A stretch of 10,172 nucleotides of DNA from an uncultured Porphyromonadaceae bacterium (lineage in GTDB: Bacteria; Bacteroidota; Bacteroidia; Bacteroidales; Muribaculaceae): NCBI GenBank assembly GCA_902475285.1, contig CABRZA010000085.1, forward strand, positions 1 through 10,172. The letters are read 5' to 3'. This document shows positions 1-7,113 of the stretch, piece after piece. Positions within the stretch are counted from its first letter, which is position 1. Every line of letters starts with the position of its first letter. The position numbers and the translations under genes were made by a program. The notes under the pieces are model-generated. The model saw only the letters and a program-made list of their open reading frames with translations, did not search any database and was not told the origin of the DNA.

Positions 1-27
1 CATTAGCTGCCTTAAAATCAGTCAATT

Positions 28-65
28 AAAAAAGTTCCAATCTTTAATATAAAAGGTTAGAACTT
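28..65 (-). terminator. Rho-independent terminator of ssrA
   Basis: On the minus strand, just past the tmRNA 3' end, AAGTTCTAA (65-57) can pair with TTGGAACTT (40-32), with one G-U pair. An inner CTTT/AAAG helix (55-52 with 45-42) extends the stem around a short AT loop. The stem runs directly into six T residues (33-28, shared with the stem base) and then AATT. Stem plus T-run right after a stable RNA is the usual intrinsic terminator layout. Nothing else is seen in positions 1-27. Confidence 0.75.
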
Positions 66-72
66 ATAATAG

Positions 73-470
73 TGGAGCTGGAGAGATTCGAACTCTCGTC
101 CAAACGCGGAACTAATGAGCTTTCTACGTGCGTAGTTTCAAGTTGATTGTCGGGAAGCGTCAGGCCTGAAACCACCAAGCGCTTCCTTATCCTCTAAAAC
201 TTCGGGACGCTTCCGAGGAGCCGGCGACCCTATTTCCGATTTATTAGCACTGCCGGATCGATTGGCCTCGGAACGACGGCAATCGGGCAATGTCTTGTCG
301 CTGCAACTGTTGCGGCGATTAAGCGTAATCTACTGTACTTCGATTAGGCAGCAAGAGCGTAGTTATTTTCGCCATTTAAATTGGTCGAAGCCTGATATTA
401 TAGAGCATATGCCTCAAAGCTCTGCACGCTTACACACCACTTCTACGCGCTGTCAAAACCGGTCAGCCCC
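73..470 (-). ncRNA. ssrA: tmRNA (transfer-messenger RNA)
   Basis: This is the ribosome-rescue RNA, which enters stalled ribosomes with SmpB, adds a degradation tag and releases the ribosome. The 5' end reads GGGGCTGACC (470 downward) and the 3' end reads CAGCTCCA (80-73). They form a 7-bp acceptor stem with a G-U at the third pair, followed by discriminator A73. Next to the 3' end is a T-arm with GAGAGTTCGAATCTCTC (97-81). The internal reading frame encodes GENNYALAA and a stop. The length, about 398 nt, is normal for a one-piece tmRNA. Bases after the discriminator are C-T-A, not CCA, so the CCA tail is probably added after transcription. The 5' end lies some 30 nt inside the likely transcript, which implies RNase P trimming. 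Identification is very secure; the exact ends rest on the acceptor stem. Confidence 0.97.
344..373 (-). other. tmRNA proteolysis-tag reading frame
   Basis: Within ssrA, GGC (373-371) opens a frame reading G-E-N-N-Y-A-L-A-A and ends with TAA (346-344). The ALAA end is the degron recognised by ClpXP-type proteases. The hydrophilic N-terminal half with two asparagines resembles tags known from Bacteroidales. The resume codon is inferred to be GGC by comparison with known tags. Confidence 0.93.
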
Positions 471-505
471 GTTTTAAAAGCCTTTCGTCGGGTGGAAAGT
501 GACTG

Positions 506-537
506 CAAATATACGGCGACTTGCAAATCCTTGCAAG
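506..537 (-). promoter_or_regulatory. Candidate ssrA promoter (Bacteroidetes type)
   Basis: TATATTTG on the minus strand (513-506) is an exact match to the Bacteroidetes -7 consensus TAnnTTTG. CTTG (537-534) lies 20 nt upstream, which fits the -33 TTTG/TTG element at its usual spacing of 19-21 nt. Transcription would start near 500, giving a leader of about 30 nt before mature tmRNA. The -33 element lies within the hairpin that ends the bat operon, so the two signals overlap. The assignment is from consensus matching only. Confidence 0.6.
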
Positions 538-543
538 TCGCCG
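514..543 (-). terminator. Hairpin terminator at the end of the bat operon
   Basis: A perfect 13-bp inverted repeat (514-526 with 531-543) surrounds a 4-nt loop and begins 28 nt beyond the batE stop codon. The stem is GC-rich at its base. The tract after it on the minus strand is only moderately T-rich (TATATTTGC), so termination may be incomplete. On the plus strand the hairpin is followed by a more T-rich stretch (547-561), but no plus-strand gene needs ending here. The remaining bases between ssrA and batE hold nothing else recognisable. Confidence 0.7.
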
Positions 544-570
544 CCGATATTTTAACTTTATTTAGTGTTT

Positions 571-1356
571 TCAGATTCTTTCCACGTCGGCCGAGCGCAG
601 CCAAGCCTTGGTGCTATTGTTGATTTTGACGTTGTACCACATGGGCGACTGGGGATCGTCGGGGGTTGCGACGGAGTCGATGACCTCAACCACGGTACCT
701 TCGTGGAGACTGACGACCTTGTCGGCTGCCGACCGCGAGGCTCGGGGGGCGCTGCTGAGCTGTGTGGAGGGCACGATGACGACGGCGCGGCTGTGGGCAG
801 TGGCACGCTCAACGGCGTCGGAGGCGGCGCAGAGCGAATAGGCCAACATGACCAGCAGGACTATGCCGCCGAAGAAGCCTGTCTTGCGCAGGCCCACTCC
901 CGTGGCAAAGATATAGAGCGCTACGGCGCCCATGAAGAGGAGGAATATGACGAATGCCGTCCAGGCCCATGCGTTGGCTGTCATCGACTGCACCATTGAG
1001 TGGTGGAGCGATGCGAGGAAGGCGGTGTCGTCTTCGGGACGGTCCTGAATGCGGCTTTTGACGAACTCGAGGTTCTGGCGTGCGTCGGCGTCGGCGGGGT
1101 CGAGGCGGAGGGCACGCTCGTAGTTGGCCACGGCACTTCCGAGCTTGTCGATGCGGTAGTATGCATTGCCGAGGTTGTAGTACACGTTGGCCGAAACGCC
1201 GTCGTGGGCAAGGGCCTGGCGGTATAGGTCGATTGCCAGGCGGTAGTTTTCGGCGTTGTATGCCGAATCGGCGCGCTGGGCAATGGTCAGCGCCTGCGCC
1301 GACGCCACGGCGAGCACAAGAGCAATGAAAGCGAAGAGGATACGTTTCATAATCAT
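571..1356 (-). CDS. batE: BatE: TPR and SH3-like membrane protein of the Bat operon
   Basis: The 261-aa protein has a hydrophobic signal sequence (about residues 1-22) and two TPR repeats (about 25-90, with YYNLGNA at 59-65 and a DP turn at 86-87). Two membrane helices follow (about 130-152 and 160-178), then a C-terminal SH3b-like beta domain (about 188-261, with GTVVEVID and WYNVKI). The expected topology puts both the TPR and SH3-like parts outside the inner membrane, probably as a docking surface for other Bat proteins. The chosen start ATG (1356-1354) overlaps the batD stop as ATGA; a second Met at residue 3 is an equally usable start. It is the last gene of the operon, followed by a hairpin. 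The role of BatE is family knowledge from Bacteroides; its molecular function is not established. Confidence 0.9.
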   Translation of the reverse strand: MIMKRILFAFIALVLAVASAQALTIAQRADSAYNAENYRLAIDLYRQALAHDGVSANVYYNLGNAYYRIDKLGSAVANYERALRLDPADADARQNLEFVKSRIQDRPEDDTAFLASLHHSMVQSMTANAWAWTAFVIFLLFMGAVALYIFATGVGLRKTGFFGGIVLLVMLAYSLCAASDAVERATAHSRAVVIVPSTQLSSAPRASRSAADKVVSLHEGTVVEVIDSVATPDDPQSPMWYNVKINNSTKAWLRSADVERI

Positions 1357-3188
1357 GCGTTTTGACGACGTTTTACATTTTCGATACTGTTGATGGCGTC
1401 GGAGGCCTTGGCGTAGATTTGTGCCACATCGTCGTCGGAATGTACGGGAGTGAAGCGTGCCATCTCGCAGGTGTCGAGCACGTCGACCACCTCGGCGATT
1501 TTGTCGGCCGGCAGACCGTAGGCTTCAAGGCGTGCCGACACGTTGTCGCGCGTGAGCTGCGAGGCAGGAATCTGCAGTTTGTCGGACATGTATCCCCAGA
1601 GGGCCGACGCCACGGCGGCGTAGAATTCGTCGTTCTTGTGGCTGTCCATGAATGCGCGTGCCTGTTTGAGGCGTTTGCCAGCCACTCGCGATGCCTTTGC
1701 AAGGCGTCGGCCGGCGACGTCGGCCTGCAGGCGTATGTGGCGGCGGTAGACGAAGACAAGGCCTATCAGGATGAGAGCAGTAAGGATGTAGGCGAACCAA
1801 TAAAGCCCGCTGCGGAAGGTGTAGTTGAGCGTGTGGGTCTGTTCGTCGGACGCGACGGGATGGATATGGAGGATGTCGTCGATTACGTTGTCTATGTCGG
1901 CGTGCTGCTGTTCGACGGGAGCGGCGGCATTTCCACGGAGAACACGGATTGGCATATCGGGCACATCGATGGTCTTGTAGCTCTTGCTGTCGAGGTCGAA
2001 GTAGCAGAACGGGGTGCCCTCAATGACGAAGTTGCCGGGCTCCTGAGGCACGAAGGTGATGTCGGTGCGGAAGGTTCCGCTCATGTCGCTGCCGCCCACT
2101 ACTCGTGCCTGAATGTCGGTCTTTGGGGTGTAGGTGTCGATGCCGACAGGGAACTGTATGACGGGCTCGGAGAGGAACTTGATGTTGCCCGTACCTTTCA
2201 CGGTGTATGAGTATACGGCGGCCTCGTTGGTGCGCAGCAGTTCGGGTTCGAGTGCCGTTTCGACGGAGAAACGTCCGACGGCGCCGGTGAAACCTTCGGG
2301 ACGCGGTTCGGGGAGAGGCTTCACTTGCAGGACGGCGGGGTTGGAGCGCGTGGTAATCTGGCGCTCAACGGGGCGGGCGGTGCGGAAGAAGCCCATGTTG
2401 ACCTCCTCGTACTGCACGATGGTTACGTCGTAGGTGCCGGTGTTGACCTCGAGGCGCCCCGAGCGCTGTGGATAAAGAAGGAGGCGCTTGAGCACGGCCG
2501 AATGGTAGTTCTGGCCGTTGTAGTGCTCCATAGTGGTCTCCATGGTGACGGGCAGCTCCTCGGTGAGGAAACCCTCGAATGCCGGCTGCGTGGTGGGCAT
2601 GAAGGAGGAGATGTCGTATTTGGTGTAGACCTTGATTGTGGCCACAACGGGCTCCTGCTCGTAGACCGACGACTTGGAGAACGATACGCGCACCAAAAGG
2701 TCGTCGGCCGACACACGGCCGGGAGTCTGTGTCGAAGGGTCGTCGGCCTGGACGGGTGCGTGTGCACTACCCTGCCGGGCGCTCTGCGAATTGCGGTCGG
2801 GGGGGAGGATATTGAACGATGCCGGGCGGGACTGCAGGCGTTTTCCGCCGGCAGTGATGCTCACTGCGGGGATGTCGACCTTTCCGGCTTTTTCGGCACG
2901 GTAGGTGAAAGTATAGTCGATTGAGGACGACGACGAAATTTTGCCGTTTATAATCTGTGTGCTCTGCATGGTGGATGTCGACGGGCCGAAAAGAAGGCGG
3001 CATCCGTCGAGCTGCGGCGCGGCGGGCGGGTTTGCCTCGCCGTTTGAAAGGCGGAAAGTAAGGGCGAAATTACGTCCCTCCACCACATTTCTCACCGGCA
3101 CAAGGGCAAAGGAGGGCTCTTGTGCCACACCGATGCCCATGGCAGCGAGTGTGAGGAAGAGAAATAGTACGAATCGTCGTGAGAGCAT
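1353..3188 (-). CDS. batD: BatD: large periplasmic/membrane protein of the Bat operon
   Basis: The 611-aa product matches the BatD family in length and layout. It has a signal peptide (1-22, with no lipobox cysteine) and a long beta-rich periplasmic region (about 25-420) with repeated Ig-like stretches. The first ectodomain begins near residue 25, a second near 163 and a third near 300, ending in PGNFVIEGTPFCYFD (384-398). One membrane helix (about 463-482) is followed by a basic juxtamembrane segment (482-510). The protein ends in a helical cytoplasmic domain (about 515-600, with EFY at 521-523). That last domain resembles the end of the 342-aa product at 6085-7113. batD starts 24 bp after batC and ends in a 4-bp overlap with batE. 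BatD is thought to be a scaffold of the Bat complex; no enzymatic motif is visible. Confidence 0.93.
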   Translation of the reverse strand: MLSRRFVLFLFLTLAAMGIGVAQEPSFALVPVRNVVEGRNFALTFRLSNGEANPPAAPQLDGCRLLFGPSTSTMQSTQIINGKISSSSSIDYTFTYRAEKAGKVDIPAVSITAGGKRLQSRPASFNILPPDRNSQSARQGSAHAPVQADDPSTQTPGRVSADDLLVRVSFSKSSVYEQEPVVATIKVYTKYDISSFMPTTQPAFEGFLTEELPVTMETTMEHYNGQNYHSAVLKRLLLYPQRSGRLEVNTGTYDVTIVQYEEVNMGFFRTARPVERQITTRSNPAVLQVKPLPEPRPEGFTGAVGRFSVETALEPELLRTNEAAVYSYTVKGTGNIKFLSEPVIQFPVGIDTYTPKTDIQARVVGGSDMSGTFRTDITFVPQEPGNFVIEGTPFCYFDLDSKSYKTIDVPDMPIRVLRGNAAAPVEQQHADIDNVIDDILHIHPVASDEQTHTLNYTFRSGLYWFAYILTALILIGLVFVYRRHIRLQADVAGRRLAKASRVAGKRLKQARAFMDSHKNDEFYAAVASALWGYMSDKLQIPASQLTRDNVSARLEAYGLPADKIAEVVDVLDTCEMARFTPVHSDDDVAQIYAKASDAINSIENVKRRQNA

Positions 3189-3212
3189 AATATGTGGTTG
3201 ATTATGTAGAAA

Positions 3213-4040
3213 TTACCAAGGTTTGTCGGTTTGGGGACGGCCGGTGGCCGGTTCCTCCTGAGCCTGAACTTTTTTTCGTGTGGCGTTCTCCTTGTTCTGC
3301 ATGGACTGGAGAATCTGCTGGGCCGAGCGGTTCATCTGCTGGGGCTGTTGCTGCTGCTGTTGCTGCTGCTGTTGTTGTTGCTGCTGTTGTTGCTGTTGCT
3401 GTTGCTGCTGTTGCTGCTGGTCCTTTTGGTCCTGCTGATCCTGGTTCTGATTCTGTTCCTGATTCTGTTCCTGATTCTGTTCCTGCTCTTGCTTTTTGAG
3501 CTGGGCCAGGCGGAGGTTCTCGCGGGTGCGGTCGTTGTCGGGGTTTATGCGCAGGGCGCTTTTGTAGAGCTCGATGCTCTGGCCGTACTGCTCGTCGTTG
3601 AAGGCGGCGTTGCCGAGGTTGTAGTATGCCTTTTCGGCCACTTCGGTGTCGAGGCGCTTGGCGTCGTCGAGAAGGTCGTTGAGGAGCTCGACAGCTTCGA
3701 CGCGGGGGTCGTTTTCGGTGCCGCGGTTGTCTTCACCGGCAAGGTGGAAGAGGGTCACGGCCTTGTTGAAGCGCGCGCGTATTGATGCGTCGTTGATTTC
3801 GAGAGCCTTGTTGTAGGCCTCGAGGGCACGGTGATACTGCTCGTCTTCGAAAAACTTGTTGCCGCTTCGGATGGCGTTTCGTTCGGCTTTGTAGGATTCG
3901 GAGGCGGTATGGTAGAGAGCCTGCTTGGGCGCGGCTTGGGAAGCCTGCTCCGTGCTGTCGGCAGGCAAAGCGAGCGACTGTGCGGCAGCCGGCATTGCGC
4001 CTGCGGCGGCCAATATTGCAGTGAGGATAATTGTTTTCAT
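3213..4040 (-). CDS. batC: BatC: TPR protein with polyglutamine tract
   Basis: The 275-aa protein starts with a signal peptide (about 1-20, AAA-Q cleavage region). TPR repeats follow at about 53-86 and 137-170 (YYNLGNA at 139-145), with a less regular segment between. From residue 184 it becomes extremely Gln-rich: EQNQ repeats, then 25 consecutive glutamines (208-232). It closes with a conserved-looking tail (about 236-275) ending in DKPW. No membrane helix is seen apart from the signal, so it is probably periplasmic and may bind BatA/BatB or BatE through its TPRs. The ATG overlaps the batB stop (ATGA, 4040-4037), suggesting translational coupling. Low-complexity Gln-rich C-termini are common in BatC, but the tract here is long and may vary in length among strains. 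Confidence 0.92.
   Translation of the reverse strand: MKTIILTAILAAAGAMPAAAQSLALPADSTEQASQAAPKQALYHTASESYKAERNAIRSGNKFFEDEQYHRALEAYNKALEINDASIRARFNKAVTLFHLAGEDNRGTENDPRVEAVELLNDLLDDAKRLDTEVAEKAYYNLGNAAFNDEQYGQSIELYKSALRINPDNDRTRENLRLAQLKKQEQEQNQEQNQEQNQNQDQQDQKDQQQQQQQQQQQQQQQQQQQQQQQQQPQQMNRSAQQILQSMQNKENATRKKVQAQEEPATGRPQTDKPW
3345..3419 (-). repeat. CAG/CAA trinucleotide tract coding 25 glutamines
   Basis: Seventy-five bases read only CAG (15) or CAA (10) on the minus strand, inside batC. The codons are interspersed, with no pure run longer than three, which argues against very recent slippage and for selection on the amino acid sequence. A CCC (Pro) codon and two more Gln codons sit on the low-coordinate side. 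Confidence 0.97.
3447..3482 (-). repeat. Three perfect 12-bp repeats coding E-Q-N-Q units
   Basis: On the plus strand ctgattctgttc occurs three times in tandem without a mismatch. Translated on the minus strand it gives the E-Q-N-Q units of BatC (residues about 187-198). It adjoins the Asp/Gln linker before the polyglutamine tract. Perfect identity at DNA level suggests recent expansion by slippage or unequal recombination. Confidence 0.95.
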
Positions 4041-5086
4041 CGCTGTGTTGAAGATTCGGATTTGTCGGCACGCGTGGAAGAGAAGAAGTTGATGCGCTTG
4101 AGCCAGCTGATCTTGCGGTCGACGATGAGCATATCTATAAGGATGAAAATGAAAGCAAAGAAGGCGAATGTGGGGAACTGCTCGGCCGCCGACTTATAGC
4201 TGGTTGTGGAGAACACCGATTTTTGGAGCTTGTCGAGCTGTCCTTCGAGGTCGCCGAGGGCGGATGCAGATGCGCCGTTGACGTAGATGCCGTCGCCGGC
4301 CCGGGCAATCTCCTGCGCCAGGTCCTCGTTGAGGCGTGTGGTGACGGGGTGGCCCTCGCCGTCGGTGATACCCGGGAGGAGTGCGCCTCCGGCAGTACCG
4401 AGCCCGATGACGTCGACCTGTATGCCGTTCTCGGCAGCCAGGCGGGCGGCCTTTACGGCCTCGCCTTCATGGTCTTCGGCGTCGGTGATGAGGATGATGG
4501 CCTTGTGCATGTCCTCGGCGGGCGAGAAGCCGTTCATGGCCATCTTGATGGCGCCGGCGATGTCGGTGCCCTGATAGGATATGAGCTGCGGGGAGAGCTC
4601 GCCGAGATACATCTTGGCTGTGTAGAAATCGGATGTGAGCGGGAGCTGCATCTTGGAGTTGCCGGCAAAAATCACCAGGCCGACCTTGTCGTTGTCGAGC
4701 TTGTCGACGAGTTTTTCGAGCAGCAGACGTGCACGGTCGAGGCGCGATATGCCGTCGACACGGTCGGTGCTCGACGCCAGCATTGAATTGGAGACGTCGA
4801 AGGCTATCATCACCTCGATGCCGGCCGAAGTCTCCTGCTGCTCGAGCTCGCCGTATCGCGGACGGGCTATCATCACCACCAGCGCCACGAGAGCGGCAAG
4901 GCGCAGCCACATCTTCACGGCGGGAGTATAGCGCGAGGCATCGGGCATGAGACGCTCCACAATGGGCAGACGTCCGAAGCGCCGCAGTTTGGCGCGTCGC
5001 GACATCCTCGCCGAGAGATAGAGAAGAGCCACCGCCGGCACGAGGAGCAGGAAATAGAGAAGTGAGGGATATGCGAAATCGAACAT
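4037..5086 (-). CDS. batB: BatB: membrane-anchored VWA-domain protein
   Basis: The 349-aa protein has two N-terminal membrane helices (about 8-25 and 58-75) joined by a very basic loop (RRAKLRR). A von Willebrand factor A domain (about 88-290) and a third helix (about 304-322) follow, with a basic tail. The MIDAS metal site looks complete: D97-x-S99-x-S101, T174 in QGTD and D202 in LITDAED. The positive-inside rule places the VWA domain in the periplasm. It probably binds a divalent cation and a protein partner, and may be matured or assembled with help from MoxR. It follows batA after 6 bp and overlaps batC by 4 bp. Assignment as BatB rather than BatA rests on gene order (second of the two VWA genes). 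Confidence 0.93.
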   Translation of the reverse strand: MFDFAYPSLLYFLLLVPAVALLYLSARMSRRAKLRRFGRLPIVERLMPDASRYTPAVKMWLRLAALVALVVMIARPRYGELEQQETSAGIEVMIAFDVSNSMLASSTDRVDGISRLDRARLLLEKLVDKLDNDKVGLVIFAGNSKMQLPLTSDFYTAKMYLGELSPQLISYQGTDIAGAIKMAMNGFSPAEDMHKAIILITDAEDHEGEAVKAARLAAENGIQVDVIGLGTAGGALLPGITDGEGHPVTTRLNEDLAQEIARAGDGIYVNGASASALGDLEGQLDKLQKSVFSTTSYKSAAEQFPTFAFFAFIFILIDMLIVDRKISWLKRINFFSSTRADKSESSTQR

Positions 5087-5092
5087 AACGGA

Positions 5093-6079
5093 CTAAGGTA
5101 TGGTGCGGAGCACGGTGTAGCGGAGTATTACGTCGAGGGCGAAGAGAGCGAAGGCGAGGATGCCCCAGAATATATAGTTGTCTTCGGTGTGCGAGAAGTG
5201 GCGCACATCCATCTGCGTTTTTTCGAGGGCGTCGATTTCGGCGAAGACATCTTCGAGCACACGGTTGCCGGTGGCACGGAAATACTTGCCTCCGGTACTT
5301 TCGGCGATGGTGCGTAGTGTGGCTTCGTCGATAACCACGGGCTGGGGCTGGAACTCTATGCGGCCGGTGACGGTTCGCGTGGGATAGGGGGCGTTGCCGT
5401 TGGTGCCTATGCCTATTGTGTAGATTTTCACGCCGAGCTCCTTGGCAACCTCCGATGCGGTGACGGGAGCCACGACGCCGGTGTTGTTGCTGCCGTCGGT
5501 GAGCAGTATTATGCTCTTGCTCTTGGCTTTGCCCTCTTTAAGGCGGTTGAGCGAGGTTGCTATGCCGTCGCCGATGGCCGTGCCGTCTTCGAGGATGTTC
5601 ATACGGAGGTTCTGAAGATATTGCAGGAGCTGTGCGCGGTCGACGGTCATGGGGACGCCTGTGAGGCTCTCGCCGGCGAAGACCACTATTCCGATGTTGT
5701 CGCTCTCACGACCGGCGATAAACTTTGCGGCGACATCCTTGGCGGCCTCGAAGCGGTCGGGGTCGAAATCACGGGCGAGCATCGACGACGACACGTCCAT
5801 TGCAATTACTATATCGGTACCTTCGGTTGATGTAGTGCGCCAGCTGTCGCGGAGCTGCGGACGTGCCATCACAATAATGAGGCAGGCCAGCGTTGCCAGG
5901 CGCACGGCGAAGAGCACATGGCGCAGTATTTCCTTCCACGAGCGCGGGAGAGCCGCGAAAGGAGCGGTGGTCGACAGCGCCAGCGTGGCATGCGAACGCC
6001 GCTGTTTGACGATATACCACACCGTCAGCGGCACGAGCACCAGAAGAGTCCAAAGGAAACCGGGATGAGCGAAATGCAT
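5093..6079 (-). CDS. batA: BatA: membrane-anchored VWA-domain protein
   Basis: The 328-aa protein has the same plan as its neighbour BatB: helices at about 8-24 and 55-72 with a basic loop between, a VWA domain (about 86-285) and a C-terminal helix (about 303-320). MIDAS residues are intact: D95-x-S97-x-S99, T167 in DGTAIGDG and D195 in LLTDGSN. The motif ARPQLRD right after the second helix is typical of the family. Charge distribution predicts a periplasmic VWA domain. In Bacteroides fragilis this gene family was linked to aerotolerance, and in other bacteria to envelope stress or virulence, but the direct ligand is unknown. The gene starts 5 bp after the upstream stop and itself ends with TAG, 6 bp before batB. 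Confidence 0.94.
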   Translation of the reverse strand: MHFAHPGFLWTLLVLVPLTVWYIVKQRRSHATLALSTTAPFAALPRSWKEILRHVLFAVRLATLACLIIVMARPQLRDSWRTTSTEGTDIVIAMDVSSSMLARDFDPDRFEAAKDVAAKFIAGRESDNIGIVVFAGESLTGVPMTVDRAQLLQYLQNLRMNILEDGTAIGDGIATSLNRLKEGKAKSKSIILLTDGSNNTGVVAPVTASEVAKELGVKIYTIGIGTNGNAPYPTRTVTGRIEFQPQPVVIDEATLRTIAESTGGKYFRATGNRVLEDVFAEIDALEKTQMDVRHFSHTEDNYIFWGILAFALFALDVILRYTVLRTIP

Positions 6080-6084
6080 ATTTG

Positions 6085-7113
6085 TCAGCGGGTTGAAGAT
6101 TCATTGTTTGTCGGGCGTCCGGAATCGGCAGACGCTGTGGGAGCCGAGGTGCCGTCGGCGGGAGCTTCAGGCTGGGGTGCGGGCTTTGTCTGCTCCACGA
6201 AGTCGCGTGCGCGGTTGTAGGCGCGGATGTTGTCGTCGGGCAAAGGGCGCACTTTTGCAAACTTCACGAAGTCGGCCATCGAGAGCACGGCGCGCATTTC
6301 GTCGGCGGTGGTGCGTGTCTCGGGATTCGAACGCAGCGCCTTTACTATCTGCGTGGAAGTCATCTCCATGGCGTTGATGCCGAAGCGGCCTGCGAGATAC
6401 TGGCGCACGATGTCGACGAGCTCGGTGTAGAACTCCTTCTCGTGGCCGTTTTCTATAAGCTGGCGTCCGCGCAGGGCGTCGAAACGCTCCATGGCGAGCT
6501 CATAGGGAGGCTTGGGGGTGGCGCGGCGCACTTCCTCGACTTCGCGGCGTTTGCGGAGCATGAGCCACAGGCCCGCGCCGAGAGCCAGCACGACGATGGC
6601 GAGCAGTATCCACAGCCCCACGTCGGGGATATAGTCGTACCATCTGGTACGGGCCGACACCACCGGCTCCATGGGGTTGAGGGTGAAGGTGGAGTCGATG
6701 TCCGCCGGAAGTACTTTGATAGTAAGGACATTCGAGCGTGCCGTATCGGAGGCGCCCTCCATATATACCTTCACGGGGGGGAGGGTGAGCGTTCCGGGGT
6801 CGAAAGGCTGGACGGTGTATTGGTAAGTCACGCGACGGCGTCCGTCGGCAATCACCGTGGTGCTGTCGGCGGCCACGATGTCGACGCCGTTCCATTCGAG
6901 GAACTCCTGCCCGGGTGTAAGGAGCGGGAGGTCGGTGAGCTGCACGCGCGAGGCGTCGGCGGCCGGCATGTCGACGGCGTAGGTCACCGTGGCGCGCTTG
7001 CCCATGAGCACCACCGCCGAATCTGCAGTGGCAGTAATGCTGATATCGGCGCGGGGAGCTGCTGCTGCGGTGGCTGCGGCAGCAATCAGAAGTATGGAAG
7101 CCAGGGGTCTCAT
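6085..7113 (-). CDS. BatD-like single-pass membrane protein of the Bat operon
   Basis: The 342-aa protein has a signal peptide (about 1-19) and a short beta-rich periplasmic region (about 21-150, with FDPGTLTLPP at 104-113). A membrane helix (about 165-186) is followed by a basic stop (RKRR) and a helical cytoplasmic domain (about 200-307). A Pro/Ala/Ser-rich tail ends it (310-342). The cytoplasmic domain resembles the C-terminal domain of BatD: EFY at 227-229 and a Thr 25 residues later (T252) match BatD EFY at 521-523 and T546. Genes in this slot are usually left as hypothetical or compared to DUF4381 of other MoxR operons; a short BatD paralogue fits best here. The frame is open further upstream, but ATG 7113-7111 is chosen because a signal peptide follows and it overlaps the DUF58 stop as ATGA. 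Confidence 0.88.
   Translation of the reverse strand: MRPLASILLIAAAATAAAAPRADISITATADSAVVLMGKRATVTYAVDMPAADASRVQLTDLPLLTPGQEFLEWNGVDIVAADSTTVIADGRRRVTYQYTVQPFDPGTLTLPPVKVYMEGASDTARSNVLTIKVLPADIDSTFTLNPMEPVVSARTRWYDYIPDVGLWILLAIVVLALGAGLWLMLRKRREVEEVRRATPKPPYELAMERFDALRGRQLIENGHEKEFYTELVDIVRQYLAGRFGINAMEMTSTQIVKALRSNPETRTTADEMRAVLSMADFVKFAKVRPLPDDNIRAYNRARDFVEQTKPAPQPEAPADGTSAPTASADSGRPTNNESSTR

Noticed and set aside
262..477. 71-codon open frame on the plus strand over ssrA
   Set aside because: It lies opposite the tmRNA, whose acceptor stem, T-arm and tag explain the conservation; the peptide has no known features.
1362..2210. 282-codon open frame on the plus strand opposite batD
   Set aside because: Antisense shadow: composition follows codon bias of batD, with no signal sequence or motif and no promoter.
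3345..3482. Repeat cluster that might suggest a CRISPR or satellite
   Set aside because: The units are 3 and 12 bp with no spacers and stay in frame within batC, so this is low-complexity coding sequence.
3231..3785. 184-codon plus-strand frame with a long leucine run resembling a membrane segment
   Set aside because: The poly-Leu is just the reverse complement of the glutamine tract in batC, not a real transmembrane protein.
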